64,000 nucleotides of DNA from Artocarpus heterophyllus (taxonomy: Eukaryota; Streptophyta; Magnoliopsida; Rosales; Moraceae), in NCBI GenBank assembly GCA_025403435.1, contig CM046348.1, positions 14,446,034-14,510,033 of the forward strand, in the 5' to 3' direction. The translations under genes and the position numbers were made by a program. The notes under the pieces are model-generated. The model ran no database searches. It was not told the origin of the DNA and worked only from the letters and a program-made list of their open reading frames with translations. Shown one piece after another: positions 36,408-48,418 of this stretch (position 1 is its first letter; every line of letters begins with the position of its first letter).

Positions 36408-38799
36408 CTTTTTCCTTGTATCTCTTTTGTTTGCCCTAACTGCAAACGACGCGGACAAAGAAGACGACGACGAGGAGGCTAACTGAGTGACAGAGTTCTG
36501 GTACGTCCGACTGAGAGAACTCTTTCTCTCTCTTGCTTTGATTCGGAGAAGTTTTAGGTCTTTCTCGAACTAGTTTATATTTGCGCTTCGGTTTCTCAAA
36601 CCCTCCACTTTTGCGCATTCGATTTCGACCATCGAACTTCTGACTAAACGCACCGTTTCGATCTTCTCGCCGCGTTTGAGATATGGGCCCCGAACCCCGA
36701 GTGCCATCAACTCTTGCGGTCAAGCCCAGTCAATATCGGGGTAAAGCCCATCAGAATCCTTGGCTCCAGTCTAACGGCCCTGTAGAATTCTTTTGTCGTT
36801 TTGTTCCCCTTGTTGTCCTCCGATATCAACTGCAAGATTTTGTATAAGATTCCACCGTAGCTTCCCTAGTGTTTTTTTGAAGGGGAATTTCATTGCACAC
36901 TTAAACAAAAAGTACAAACTAAAAACTAAATTAAAAGACCCAGCGGTGTTACAGGCATGCCTCCCATTTAAGATCGAATCCATCAAAAAATTCTGATATC
37001 GTTCAAATGGATAAACATATATATGAGGTCCGATGTTCATATACCAAATGTTGTCATCTTTATGCTCATTTTCGTTGAATGTATCATAAGCAAACAAAAG
37101 TCTGAAGCTATAAATCTAAACCTTTAAGATCGTGCATATGATGGACAGATTATGCAAAAGACATAAATTTTAAAGGTGACAGTCTAAATGATAAGATACA
37201 CAATCGAAGAAATAAAGTTGGGCACTTTTTTATGCTGCGATTGTTATGTTGTTTACATCTCTAATGAGAGATGACTTGTCTTGATCATCAGAGTAGGACT
37301 CTACAAGTAGAATTATTGGTATATTGTCGTAGGTGACAATATATTGGATCGAGACAAAAAGTTGAATTGATTTGATTAATAATTTTATTTATTTAAATTA
37401 TTTATTTTTGACAATCGTATGTGTTATGTCTTAATCCTGAAATGAATAATGGGCTCGTATTATTGACTTGTGTTTTTTGATGTGCCAAAGGTTGACATCT
37501 TGGTTTGACGATGGTATGCATATTGGTACATTGAAGACATAACTCTAGATTGACGTAGACCCGTTGTTCATAGATATAGAATCCGTAGCTCTTTTGCAGA
37601 GTTAATGATATTCTCTTATATGCATTATCTTGTAATTAAAAGATTAGAGCGCTAAACCATTCGGATACGTATGTGTAACTGAATAGTATACTATTTATTA
37701 AGAGTAAGTATTCCAATAGTGAGATAATAGAACATAAGATAAAAATAATCAGGAAGGAAAAACAGAATTTATCCTTAAGCCGATTATGAATATCCTATGA
37801 AGATATTACATATTATGATATGTCATGGAACGATTAACTTATTAGAGCCTTGTAATTTTATATTGTTCGAGAGTGTAGTTCTAAGCTTTTAGTGGAGCAC
37901 CGTTGAGTTGATAATTATAAAATATATATCTAGGATATGTTATTTTGTAGTTATAGGAGCTTGATCAATATATGTTCATCGAGTCCCCTTTGCTAGCTCA
38001 CAATAATTATTGTAACGATACAACATACTTTTCTTACATATTGGTGACTTATGTTAATTATTAGATTGGCTAAAATTTGAGTTGATTGGATTTAGTAATT
38101 CATGATTGGTTTATTGGTTGAATTAATTTTATGAATTAATTCAAGATAAACGTGTTCAATTATTTAGATAATATTTCATTTGTATAGGTTTATCTGTATA
38201 TAACCATTTGATGAGACTTAGAAAATGTACTTTTCTTAACAAAAAAATAAGCATTTTGCATTAATATTTCTCATAAAACTCCTCAATTATAGCAATTCAG
38301 TGATAAACAGTGTTTTAATGTCTTAGTATGCAAATGTGTTTAAAAATACGTTTTTAGTATGTTTTTATGTTCAATAATATTTTTAGTAATTTTTAGAGTC
38401 GTTTCGGTGTGTTAAATAAGTGTTTAAATAGTTAAAACCGTAAAAATAATGTTGTGTGATTTCATTTTAAGTCTTAATGTGTTTGATAGTGTGTTTTGAG
38501 TTTGTAAATATGTCCTATTATCTTTTTAGTGATTTCTAAAAATATCTCCATGTCAAAAAAATCATATATGTGCTAAACCGAAAAAGACTAAAAATTTTAT
38601 AAGTTTTTGATTAATTTTGTGTGTTTTAATGTAAAATAAATATTTTTAATGTTAATGTAAATATTATGTTTGTAAAATAATTAATTTTAGTATGTCTGTG
38701 AATTTTAGATTTGAAATCTGGAGAAAAAACGGAGCAAAACGGTGCAAAAATAGACAAGATCGGACATCAAATGCATCAAAAATAATTAAAAATTTGAAT

Positions 38800-40335
38800 T
38801 TGAATCTAATGGAGACACGTGGCATCACGAGAGCCATTGGATTCACTGCCAAATTGATCTCAACCGTCCAACCGAGGTCCGCGTATCGTTGCATCATCCC
38901 TTGCGTCAGCCGAATCTCATAGTACAATCCACGTGGCGTTCTCTGATTGGCGCGTGTAATTCACACGCAGACAAAGCTGCAGTGAAGTCAGAGGAGCATC
39001 TCAAGCCGTGTCCAATCTTGTGCAGTCATCTCCACATGCTCCCACTTTTTTTAGCCGTCCGATGCGATGACCAAGACTAATCTAACGGTCTTCAATCTCG
39101 ATCCCACTAGTCCCACCTGGGCCCATTCTCATTCGCATCTAGAAGCCGTTGGATCGCGAAATAAACAGACTAGATTGCACTGTTTCAGTGCTGCCATTCA
39201 CTGCAAAGCAAAGAATTACAAACGAATTCTCACGTTCATCTAGCTGTCTCAGCGCAAAAAAAAAGAGAAGAAAATTGGTTTTTCAATGCTTGAATAGTAA
39301 AAATAATTGAAGAATAGTAACTCTTTCATGCCTATAAATACCAAGCTATCCTTCAGGTCTCAGTATCCCCTCTTGCAGTATGAGAATGCTGCTGTAATAG
39401 TTATAGTTTAGTTTTATTTTAGTTTTCAGTCTAGTTTCTTGTAAAATATTTTCTAGTTTATGTTGTAAAAATTATGCTCAATAATATCAGTAGTACTTTA
39501 TTAATTATGTATTTTTAAATTTCTTTTTAGCTGAGGAGAGAGGGAAAAATTCTGGCAAAATTATCTTAAATATTTTTTGTTTTTCTTAGTTGTCTAAGCT
39601 ATTGTAATGCCAAAATATTTTCTTAGAAAACTTAGAATTTCAATATTTTCTTAGCTAGAACTCTGCCAAAATTACGGTTCTGATTTATCGATCACATAGA
39701 CTGGCATGGATAATGCTTGGGAGGACCTTGATTACTCGTAGACAGAGAATGGCTCGGTAAATGCTTAACTTACTATCTTGGTTGTTATTTTAGTTAAGTT
39801 ATATTGAAATGTTGCTTATTTAAGTTGTGTTTTTGCTACATTATAGACATAGAATGGCACAATAAATGCTTGGTAACTCTTGATATATTGTCGACATAGG
39901 ATAACATAGTGTATACTTAAACCAACTAATAAATAAAAAGAAAAACTAAAATATATTTAAGATAATTGCCAGAACAGAACCTTTAAACCTCAGTCCTGTT
40001 ATTATTTGTTGTTTTACCTCTTTAAATTGTCGTTATTATTGTTGTTACTTTGTTTAAGTTATTATTTGCATTTCTTGTTATTAAAGTTCCAAAATATCAA
40101 AATTTAAAGATGAAAAATGTTGTAAATATGTGTAAATATTGTAAATACATTATGTGAATAATAAATATTAATCCTCAAAATTTTCAGCTTAAATAAAAAG
40201 AAAAAGTTAATATAATATATGTATTGGAACTGAATAAATCCTTCCCTGTAGGTTCGACCTTGGATTCACCGAGTAAATATTACTTGAGACAACCTTATAC
40301 TTGGGGTTATTTTAGAACTCGTAAATAGACATGAG
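38800..40335 (+). mobile_element. Gypsy-type LTR remnant
   Basis: A GC-richer upstream part (38.82-39.2 kb) leads to a TATA box (TATAAATA, 39333-39340) and, 0.9 kb on, to CCTGTAGGTTCGACCTTGGA followed by TTCACCGAG and TATTACTTG. That conserved phrase is known from LTRs of large plant Gypsy elements (Athila/Tat type). Termini were not found, so the boundaries are rough. Confidence 0.5.
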
Positions 40336-40362
40336 ATCACCATTTTAATCGGATAACTGTTC

Positions 40363-41045
40363 TGTTGGGTTATTTAAATTAAAATTGAGGCTTTATAGAA
40401 GATATCCGAGTCAAATAAGATAGGATTTATCTAATTGGCTAAGATTGAATCAATTAGATAAGCCTGTAAGGTCGGACTTTGAATTAGCACCAAGTTTGCG
40501 GCCACATGGTCGACATAGATACACAGGGTGAGGTCGACTACGGCAGGTAAAATAAAAAAATGCGTTTATGTATTTTTCAGTCAGAAGTTGATCCAAACTC
40601 AAATTTTGAAGCCTAATCTGATAAAATTTAACCCCAGATCCGACTACTATAAAAAGGGAGCTATTTTTTATTGTTATTCAGATCATTTAAGATGCATAGA
40701 GTGAGTTTTCTCGTGAGAGAAACTCTAAAACACTCAGGTAACTATTGTACAACATCTGTAACCTTAGTTATTAGTTTTCTCAAGTAGTTAAAGGGAGAGT
40801 CATCGAAGGAAGATTGTACGATGTACGACCACCCGCACTAAGATCAAGATAGAGAATAACAAAGAAGACCAGTTGGTTGAGACACTTCTGGAACGTTATT
40901 CGCTTCTTGAATTGTTGTAGACTTTGGTATATAAAAAAAGTACGTAAGATTAGTTATTAATTTATATACTTAGCATGTTAAACTTGTTATTAGGAAAAGA
41001 CTTTGATTTAAAATATTTAAAATTCCACTGTATCATTTTCCAACA
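40363..41045 (+). mobile_element. LTR-like segment, TGTTGG ... CCAACA
   Basis: It has TGTTGG and CCAACA termini, a TATA-like CTATAAAAAGG near 40.65 kb and downstream leader-like sequence. The flanking 5-bp sequences do not match, so it may be a fragment or a false resemblance. Confidence 0.35.
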
Positions 41046-41727
41046 ACATAATCTTAGAAGGTAGGGAAACCACCTCCATTATTACAACAAATCAACAAAA
41101 CATAAATGGAAAACTATAATTAACCGATGAAGACAACACCTGATTTGTTTTACAACCACAGACCTAGGAAAAGAAGCAAAATAGAAAAATCAAATTGATA
41201 GCGCTAGATTCATTAGAAGAACCTCTACCACTGTCGTGAGAGAAGCCTCAATCTCCACCCTCCTCTGTTAGCCAAATCCACCACAACTCCTCCCCAACTT
41301 TGTTTCTCCATCACTGCCAAAACCTCTCCGTAGCCAAAGACACCTCCAGCCCGTGAGAAGATCAACCGCCCGTCCCCCCTTTCCGTCCATCATCCACCCA
41401 ACCTGTTGTCGATGTTGGCTAGAGATCTCTAACCATCCCATAAAGGAGGACGTTCCACCCTACACTAGATCTCCCCCACCTCACAGTCTCGTCGCTTCCT
41501 CCCCTAGTTCTTCATGCTATATAGTTTGGCCACCCTTCCATAAGGTCGAGAGTTCGAAGGGCAACCTAATGGCGGCATCAAAGTCTGGCCCTTCTCCTAG
41601 ATCTGAGATTGAAGATGCTCTACAACTTCCTCTCTCTAAAAAAGGAGACACGTTTTCTTAGTTTCTAGATTCTTCGCCTCGGCCTTCAAGGCAACATTTG
41701 TTAAAGTTGTGAAGCTAAAGTGATATG

Positions 41728-42306
41728 TAGAGGTGGCAATAATCGTGTTCGTGTTAGCACATTTATAGCACGACACTTTTAGCTCGAACACGAACATGAC
41801 ACGATTAATAAACGTACTAGAAATGCAAACACAAACACGACATGCCTAGGGCACGCGTAACACGGCACGACACGATTATTAAACGTGCCGTGACAGGTTG
41901 ACACGATAATAACACGTGTATGACACGTTTATGACTCAATTAACTACAAATTAAAAAATTTAAAAAAATTAAAAAAATTAATTTTTTTTGCCAATAAAGA
42001 AAATTAATAAAAACATAATATCTAATTAATACTAACCTACTATAAATATTTCAAATATTTTTATTTTTAAGTTTAAATGTGTTATAAATGGGCGGGTCGT
42101 GTCGTGCCATGTTAACACGTTTATAACCCGTTTAATTAAACGTGTTAAGGCGTATTTAGCGTGTTAGCACGAGTCCAGCCCGTTTATTTTCGTGTTTTTC
42201 ATGCCAATCCATTTATGGCACAATTAATAAACGTGCGGTTCAAACCCGTTTATCTCATGTCATTTTCGAATCGTGTCATTGTGCCATGTCCGAATTGCCG
42301 GGCTTA
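41728..42306. mobile_element. Non-autonomous hAT element, 8-bp target duplication
   Basis: A 579-bp element flanked by GTGATATG (41720-41727 and 42307-42314). It starts TAGAGGTGGCAAT and its inverted right end is TAAGCCCGGCAAT. Both halves are packed with CGTGTTAGCACG, GTCGTG and AACACG(A/T) motifs in opposite orientation, the subterminal repeat pattern of plant hAT elements. It has no coding frame. Confidence 0.85.
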
Positions 42307-42769
42307 GTGATATGCATGTAGATTTATTTTTAGAGTTAAGTGAGAGATTAGTGAAAGTACAATAAGTCTGAGAAGTGTGTGATTTCTCTTATATTGAGAA
42401 TGAATCACTGTAGATTTTATGTGCATTATTGTTTGTTTGCTTTTCTTTTATAATTTTCTTGCTTGTTGTATAAAAAATTATGGTGTCTACTTTTAACAAT
42501 AACCTCGCTTATACGATGGATCTTCAAAGCATTCCTTTTAGTTTTGAGTCGAGATTATTAAATCAAATGTGCAAGTTTGTAACAAGCTAGAAAGTAAAAT
42601 TGTGTAGATTTTTTACCAGTAAATTTTAATTTTGACATGTGAATTTATACTTAATCGAAAATAACTATTACTAATAAATAATTTCATGCTAATGATATGC
42701 CATTCACATTAATGGGTATTGATATTTTTACTAGATAACCTTCTGCACGAACAATTTGATACAATTATG

Positions 42770-43195
42770 TTATGTTTGGTAGGAATGATGGAAAAGAAAA
42801 AATAAGTAAAATCTAGGTGAAAGAAGTAGGATAAAATATAGGTGAAAGAAGTAAAGTGGTGCGGGGATTTTCTTTCATGTTGTTTAATAGAAAAATTAAA
42901 AAAAAAGTGAGAAATTTTTTTTTAAATCTAGTGTATTTTACTATAATAGTTTTATATATAAGTAAAACGATAAAGTGATTAAGGTCAAAATAGTTGTTTT
43001 ACATCTCACTTATCTGTTAAATTTTTCCGTTCTTTTTCTTTTCTTAGTTAGAAAGATAGAAAAATGATGAGTCCCATAAATTTACAACTTCATTCCTTCC
43101 CATTTCCTCTTTACCAAAGCAAAGATTCTTTTTTCCTCGCCTAAATTCCTTCCTCTAATTTCTATCATCTCCCTTTTCCGCTCTACCAAACATAA
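42770..43195. mobile_element. 426-bp MITE with perfect 13-bp inverted repeats
   Basis: TTATGTTTGGTAG at the left is repeated perfectly inverted as CTACCAAACATAA at the right; homology continues imperfectly inward (GGAAAAG / CTTTTCC). It resembles the element in the CMC1-like intron. Confidence 0.8.
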
Positions 43196-43819
43196 GCTTA
43201 GTTATTAGTTACATGTATATGCTAGAAGGGCATGCACAGCGTAACACACATAAAGAAGAAAAATAGCATTTGGAAACCATGATCGCCTCTAAACAAGATC
43301 TAGACAAGTTTTTACCAGTATCCGCCACCCCCCTCCCCTGCCGGCCCCTCAGCCACAATGCACCCGTGTGGATGGATTTGGTCAGAAAGGATGAGAAACA
43401 AAAAAGAGACGGGAATATTTTTCAAAGAATAAAGAAAGGAAACCCCATTTGCATATCCATGGAGCGTTTGAAAATGGCTTGTAATTTTATTTCTTTTTTT
43501 TTTAAATTTCTTTTTTTCTTGGTGGGGTTTGACGATGAAAAAGAATCTAAAACTTTTATCGTCATGGAAAGTTGTCATGTACCTATTCAGTGGCTCCCCA
43601 CAAGACATATATCTACATCTTTGTACTTGGATTTGGGTTGAAGTATTTTTCATAATATCACTGAAAATTCCGTGGATTAGATGTTTTTTCAGTCTAAATA
43701 AATTCCATCTGTTTTTGGATATATTTTTGGTATAAAATCTTCTAAATAAAGTCCAAGTGGGATATTTGTTAAACTTTAAGGGCGTGATTATTTATCTTGT
43801 GAATTTTGTAAAGCTTTTA

Positions 43820-43983
43820 GGGCGTTTAGCAGGATGGTTAAAACTATTAGTTAAAATTGTTTTTACTATAGCATGTAAAAGTCTTATATTTAGTGATTTT
43901 TTTATTGTTATTATAACATATAAGAATTTTATACTTTTCACAACTGATAAAGTTGTCTGGACTATAGCTTAACAAACACCCCA
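43820..43983. mobile_element. MITE family copy 7
   Basis: Begins GGGCGTTTAGCAGGATGG and ends TTAACAAACACCCC, with core TACTATAGCATGTAAAAGTC and TATTATAACATATAAGAAT. It is the same layout as the 23.4-kb copy. Confidence 0.65.
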
Positions 43984-44399
43984 TTTGTGTTTTAGGCTCG
44001 CCAAAAGGACAATACTTTGAAGAGTATTATCATATCTTTGACATCGTTGGGATTTTTTGTTTGGCTAATGAGAGTAGACATGTGATTTGAAATGGCGTAA
44101 CGGGAAATGTAATTAGATTAGGCCACCAACAGAATTGTGACTGTTGCGGTTTGATGGTTAAAATGCCAGTTCGAGAAATATCTGATTCTTCTCAGTCAAA
44201 GCTAAAAAGAAAAGTAAACCACTTTTGACTCATGCATGCTGGAGATTCAGAGAAGCGAAGAGACTAGAATGGAAGAGAAGAAAAGAGAGAGAACCATTCT
44301 GACGTCTTTATTTTCTTTCTCTAAAACAACAATTGGTGATAATTATCTGATTACTGTGATACAACAGACAAGTTTCGTATCTTCGCCTAATTCTAATTA

Positions 44400-44692
44400 C
44401 TAATAGTCCATTTATGAACCATGGTTCAAACCAAAAATATTTTGATACAAATTAATTTTGCTACATTGTTTTTTCTAATAAAATTTATAAAGTGTTCGTA
44501 AAATGTAGTTAAAACTATTGATTTGAACCAACTTCAGTTAAAAATATTATAACATGTAAGAATTTTATAACATGTAAGAATTTTATATTGTAGCTCACGT
44601 TTTCTCGATATTGTAATATATAAGAGTTTGATATTATAGCAACTAAAAGTTTTAGTTAGAATTAAAATTTTCAAACACACTACTAAATTGTT
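44400..44692. mobile_element. MITE family copy 8
   Basis: Contains repeated AACATGTAAGAATTTTATA blocks, TTGATATTATAGCAACTAAA and a TTCAAACACAC end. An internal duplication makes it longer than the other copies. Confidence 0.5.
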
Positions 44693-46117
44693 ACGTTATT
44701 TTCATTTTTAATTAACCATGTTTTTAAACGCTATCTAAATATATCATCACCGCTTTCAAATCTATAGAATATTTTCAAACGCTTGCATTGATGCATGCAT
44801 GAAATATTATATACAAACAAAATAGAGGACATTGCATTTGGGAAAAATAAAAAAAGGCGCTTTTGATCATCGTATCATTTCATTTCATACTTAAAAAAAG
44901 CATCACGCAACTGCATTAGTCAAACTGGCGGTTTGTCGGACATAAATTAGCCTACAAAAGGTGCATGAAATTAAAGTCCAAAACAGCAAATGAATTCTAA
45001 GTGAACTTATAACTAACACTGAATTTGCTACTTAAGGATATAATATGAAGAAGACTGACATCCTATAAAGATCGTGGACGGAAGCTAAAGAATCTTAGGC
45101 AAGTACAGAGCACAAAATCCAACTTCCAAGAATTTATTATATAAAAAGAAATATTATGGTTGATTCCTTCTATTGTTAGCTTGAAAGATCTACGTCAGAT
45201 CTTGAAATGAAAAGAAAATGTGAATACGGTGGAGAGTACTAAGGAACAAATTCGTTTTCTTGGAGGAGTGACATTTGGAGAAGAGCGGAAATTTCTTTTC
45301 AATCTTCGGCAATTTGGTGAATTCATTGCACGGAGTATACACGGATTCACTTATGGCCTTGGCTATAAATGGTCATGAAATTGACAAAGATGATGGAATA
45401 AGTTGAACATAAAGTGTAGAAAAGAAAAGATACACAAGATATATGGTGGGATAATTAAAGAATAAAGTTGAACGCCCCATTTGCATGTACTTGGAATTTA
45501 AAGAATATCCATTTCTAGATCGGTTAATAGACGGTTTGAGAAGGTAATTCAAATCAATAGTTTGCAATAAAATTAATTTAAATTTTTTTGAAATAAATTA
45601 ATTTAAATCATAATTTTATAGTTTGAATTCGCTAAGTTTCTAAACGCCACATAATTCTACTGGAAGTGATCAATAGGCGATGTCAGTATCTGAATGCAAC
45701 TTCACAATAATATTCTAGATTATAGAAATTAGAATTCTTTGCATGTCAATAGAATCAGCTTCACATAATGTAGAAATTTGATGAAAATGTGCCTAATAAT
45801 TACTTGACAATTTTTTAGCACTTGCGAGTAACTTGGTCAATTAGGTCAACACAACTTGACAACTATACTTTATTCAACTTGCAAACTATAAATATGGCTT
45901 TGACATACCAATTCCACGAAGCTTGGGTAATTTTATACATGCAATATTCTAGGGAAGTGTGTTATATTTAGAAACATCAACGAAGTAATGGCATATTTCT
46001 ACCACCTTCCTGTCCTGTGAAAGTTTAAAACAATCAACATTTTTGTGATATAGCCAACCCAATATTTGGTTCAGTTTTTGCTCTGCAAGTTGAGTCATAA
46101 TGCTGGTTTCTTCGCTA

Positions 46118-46420
46118 GAGCGAGCATGTTTGTATTTGCAACAATAAGGTGAGCGAGCATGTTTGTATTTGCAACAATAAGGTGTTTGATAATGGGTTCA
46201 ACTTGTTTCATTAATAAACAAAAAGGAATAAAATTTACTGTCATGAGCTGGACTGTGGACAAATCAGATTGAAGATCTCAGATTACGAGAATCCAAACGT
46301 GACGATATGTGATGAATTAAATAGCCCACTTGGCACATAGAGAAAAAAGGAGTGAAAACCCTTTAGGTCTTGTATTCTTCTTTTAGGTCTTGTATTCTTC
46401 TCTCATTCTCTCTATATAAA
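46118..46420 (+). promoter_or_regulatory. Carboxylesterase promoter with TATA box and two tandem duplications
   Basis: TATATAAA at 46413-46420 lies about 130 bp before the preferred ATG. Just upstream, a 20-bp unit (TTAGGTCTTGTATTCTTCT region, 46361-46380 and 46381-46400) is repeated in tandem, with one base different. Farther up, about 46118-46184, a unit of about 33 bp (GAGCGAGCATGTTTG, TATTTGCAACAATAAGGT) is also present twice. Confidence 0.75.
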
Positions 46421-46550
46421 GAGCTTCCATCTTCCAAAAACAATCACATCCCCACCACACAAGCACATTTTCCACTATACTCCACAAAAGTTTTAGAAAA
46501 TAGTTGTAAAAAAAGAAAACATATAGTACTGTATGAGATTTAGAAGAAAC

Positions 46551-47591
46551 ATGGCAGCCATTTCTTTGGATCCACGGTTCAACCATCTAGCCAACAAGAA
46601 CCACCACCATGACGCCGTCGTCGAGGAGATCGAAGGCCTAATTCGGGTTTTGAAAGACGGGCAAGTCGAGAGGCCCGCAATCATCCCCAATGTCCCTTCC
46701 ACTTGGTCACTAGACCAAAATCTAGTGACATCAAAGGACGTCTTCATAGACAAACTTACCAACTTATGGGCGCGCATTTACGTCCCCAATAACCATTCCC
46801 ATCCAAGCGATCACTCCTCACCTTTGCTCGTCTATTTCCACGGCGGTGGCTTCTGCGTCGGCTCCGCCGCGTGGAGCTGCTACCATGAGTTCCTCGCCAA
46901 CCTCGCCGTCACCACCGGCTGTGTCGTCATGTCAGTGAATTACCGTTTAGCCCCCGAAAACCGTCTCCCAACGGCCTACGAGGACGGTTTCAATGCCGTC
47001 ATGTGGGTCAAACAGCAGGCAATTAACGCGTCCTCGGATAACAAATTCTGGTCGAGCAAATGCAATATTTCTAGTTTGTATTTAGCCGGGGACAGCGCTG
47101 GAGCCAACATCGCCTACCAAGTCACGACGCGCTTGGCCGCCTCAAACGATGCCGTTTTGAGGCCGTTGTGGCTAAAAGGCTTGGTCTTGATCCAGCCCTT
47201 CTTTGGAGGAGAGGCTAGGACGGCGTCGGAGAAGGACGCGAACCAGCCGCCGAACTCAGCGCTGACGTTATCGGCCTCCGACACGTACTGGCGGCTCTCG
47301 CTGCCTTCGGGCTCGAGCCGGGAGCACCCTTGGTGCAACCCTCTGGCGGGGGGATCGGCCAAGCTGCGAGGCTCGAGACTCCCGGCTATATTGGTGTGCG
47401 TTTCGGAGATGGATATCTTGAGGGACAGGAACCTGGAGTTCTGTAACGCCTTGGCCGGCGCGGGGAAGAAGGTCGAAACGACAATGTACCGAGGCGTTGG
47501 TCATGCGTTTCAGGTTCTTCATAACTCTCAGTGCTCTCAGGCTCGGACGCGGGAAATGATGTCGCATATCAAGAGTTTCATCAATCAATAG
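46551..47591 (+). CDS. Plant carboxylesterase (CXE, GID1/HSL family), intronless
   Basis: A single-exon gene of 346 aa from the Met at 46551; an in-frame Met at 46533 would add six residues, but MAAISLDPRF fits the family better. It is an alpha/beta hydrolase: oxyanion motif HGGGF at 97-101, nucleophile Ser182 in GDSAGAN, Asp288 in SEMDILRDRN, and His318 in GVGHAFQ. The triad is complete, so it is a true hydrolase and not a GID1-type gibberellin receptor, which lacks the His. It belongs to the CXE family that hydrolyses small esters and xenobiotics in the cytosol; the natural substrate is not evident. Codon use is GC-rich compared with neighbouring DNA. Gene order points to Arabidopsis CXE17 (At5g16080). 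TATA box and short leader are upstream. Confidence 0.95.
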   Translation: MAAISLDPRFNHLANKNHHHDAVVEEIEGLIRVLKDGQVERPAIIPNVPSTWSLDQNLVTSKDVFIDKLTNLWARIYVPNNHSHPSDHSSPLLVYFHGGGFCVGSAAWSCYHEFLANLAVTTGCVVMSVNYRLAPENRLPTAYEDGFNAVMWVKQQAINASSDNKFWSSKCNISSLYLAGDSAGANIAYQVTTRLAASNDAVLRPLWLKGLVLIQPFFGGEARTASEKDANQPPNSALTLSASDTYWRLSLPSGSSREHPWCNPLAGGSAKLRGSRLPAILVCVSEMDILRDRNLEFCNALAGAGKKVETTMYRGVGHAFQVLHNSQCSQARTREMMSHIKSFINQ

Positions 47592-48149
47592 TTGCGTTAT
47601 ATATTAATCTGTGTGGAAATGATAATTAGCCGTTACCTGTGTGTGTATATATATATATATATATAGGTGATTATGATGTGTACCATTAACACGTTTTGTT
47701 GTTGTTGTTGTTGTTCTTCTTTTTTTTTCTTCTTCTTTTATCTTGCGTCAGAAGTTATGAATATCTGTGTTCGTGGCTGTAGTACTTCTCTTTTAAATGG
47801 AATGATCCAGGTATCATAAATTTTCATAGTTAGTGGTTTTCTAACCCAAGAAAAAGTGGAGTGATATCTTGACCTTCTCTCTTTCTCCAATGTGTGGATG
47901 ATATACGCTTTTGAATGGGCACTAAAATTATCTATGTCTTCTTGCCTCTTGGACCACTATTGACCGTTGTAATTGTGTTCCTTTCACATTGTTCTGCCCA
48001 AGATGTATATATCCGCCCGACGATATACAGACAAATTTTAGGGAAAAACATATATGGCCGAAAATGTCAAGAACTTCTACGAAAACTAGTTTAAAAAGCA
48101 CGTGCATAGGCACGTGAGTACCCAATTTGTTGATTTTTTTGTTAAAAAA

Positions 48150-48245
48150 CTTTAAGACTTGCTTGATAAATGATTCAAACTAAAAGTTTAAATTAAAAAC
48201 GCTATAACAATTTAAAGTTATGATAAAAAATACTATAGATGAAAA
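48150..48245. mobile_element. MITE family copy 9, degenerate
   Basis: Short fragment with ATGATTCAAACTAAAAGTTT, AACGCTATAACAATTTAAAG and a mirrored ACTATAG end. Confidence 0.35.
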
Positions 48246-48418
48246 AAAAGGGGTACTTCAATGACATACATTTAAAAAATAAACTTCAAGAAAAATGTTA
48301 AAAAGAAAAGTAAACACTAAAAGAGATAAAAATATTTAAGGAAGAAAAAAAGTTGAAAAATGCTAAAAATAAGGGGAAAAGTTAAAGATAAAAATATTTA
48401 GGGATGAAAAGCAAAAAA

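Larger units (their letters stand above)
36408..46412. other. 10-kb intergenic repeat region
   Basis: Holds about 300 bp of CCT6 promoter and leader, an AT-rich stretch at 37.1-38.7 kb possibly from a decayed LTR, a Gypsy-like LTR at 38.8-40.3 kb, a second LTR-like piece, a GC-rich patch at 41.2-41.7 kb, hAT and other inverted-repeat elements, and finally the carboxylesterase promoter. No gene is supported. Confidence 0.55.

Noticed and set aside
43270..43641. Open frame of 123 codons on the plus strand
   Set aside because: Low-complexity C-terminus, no domain, no splice partner; an overlapping minus-strand frame is equally long, as expected by chance.
46533..46550. Alternative start codon of the carboxylesterase
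   Set aside because: In frame, but adds only MRFRRN, which is atypical; the second Met fits the family start. It cannot be excluded.
47268..47588. Antisense frames over the carboxylesterase
   Set aside because: Shadow frames caused by GC-rich codon use in the sense gene.
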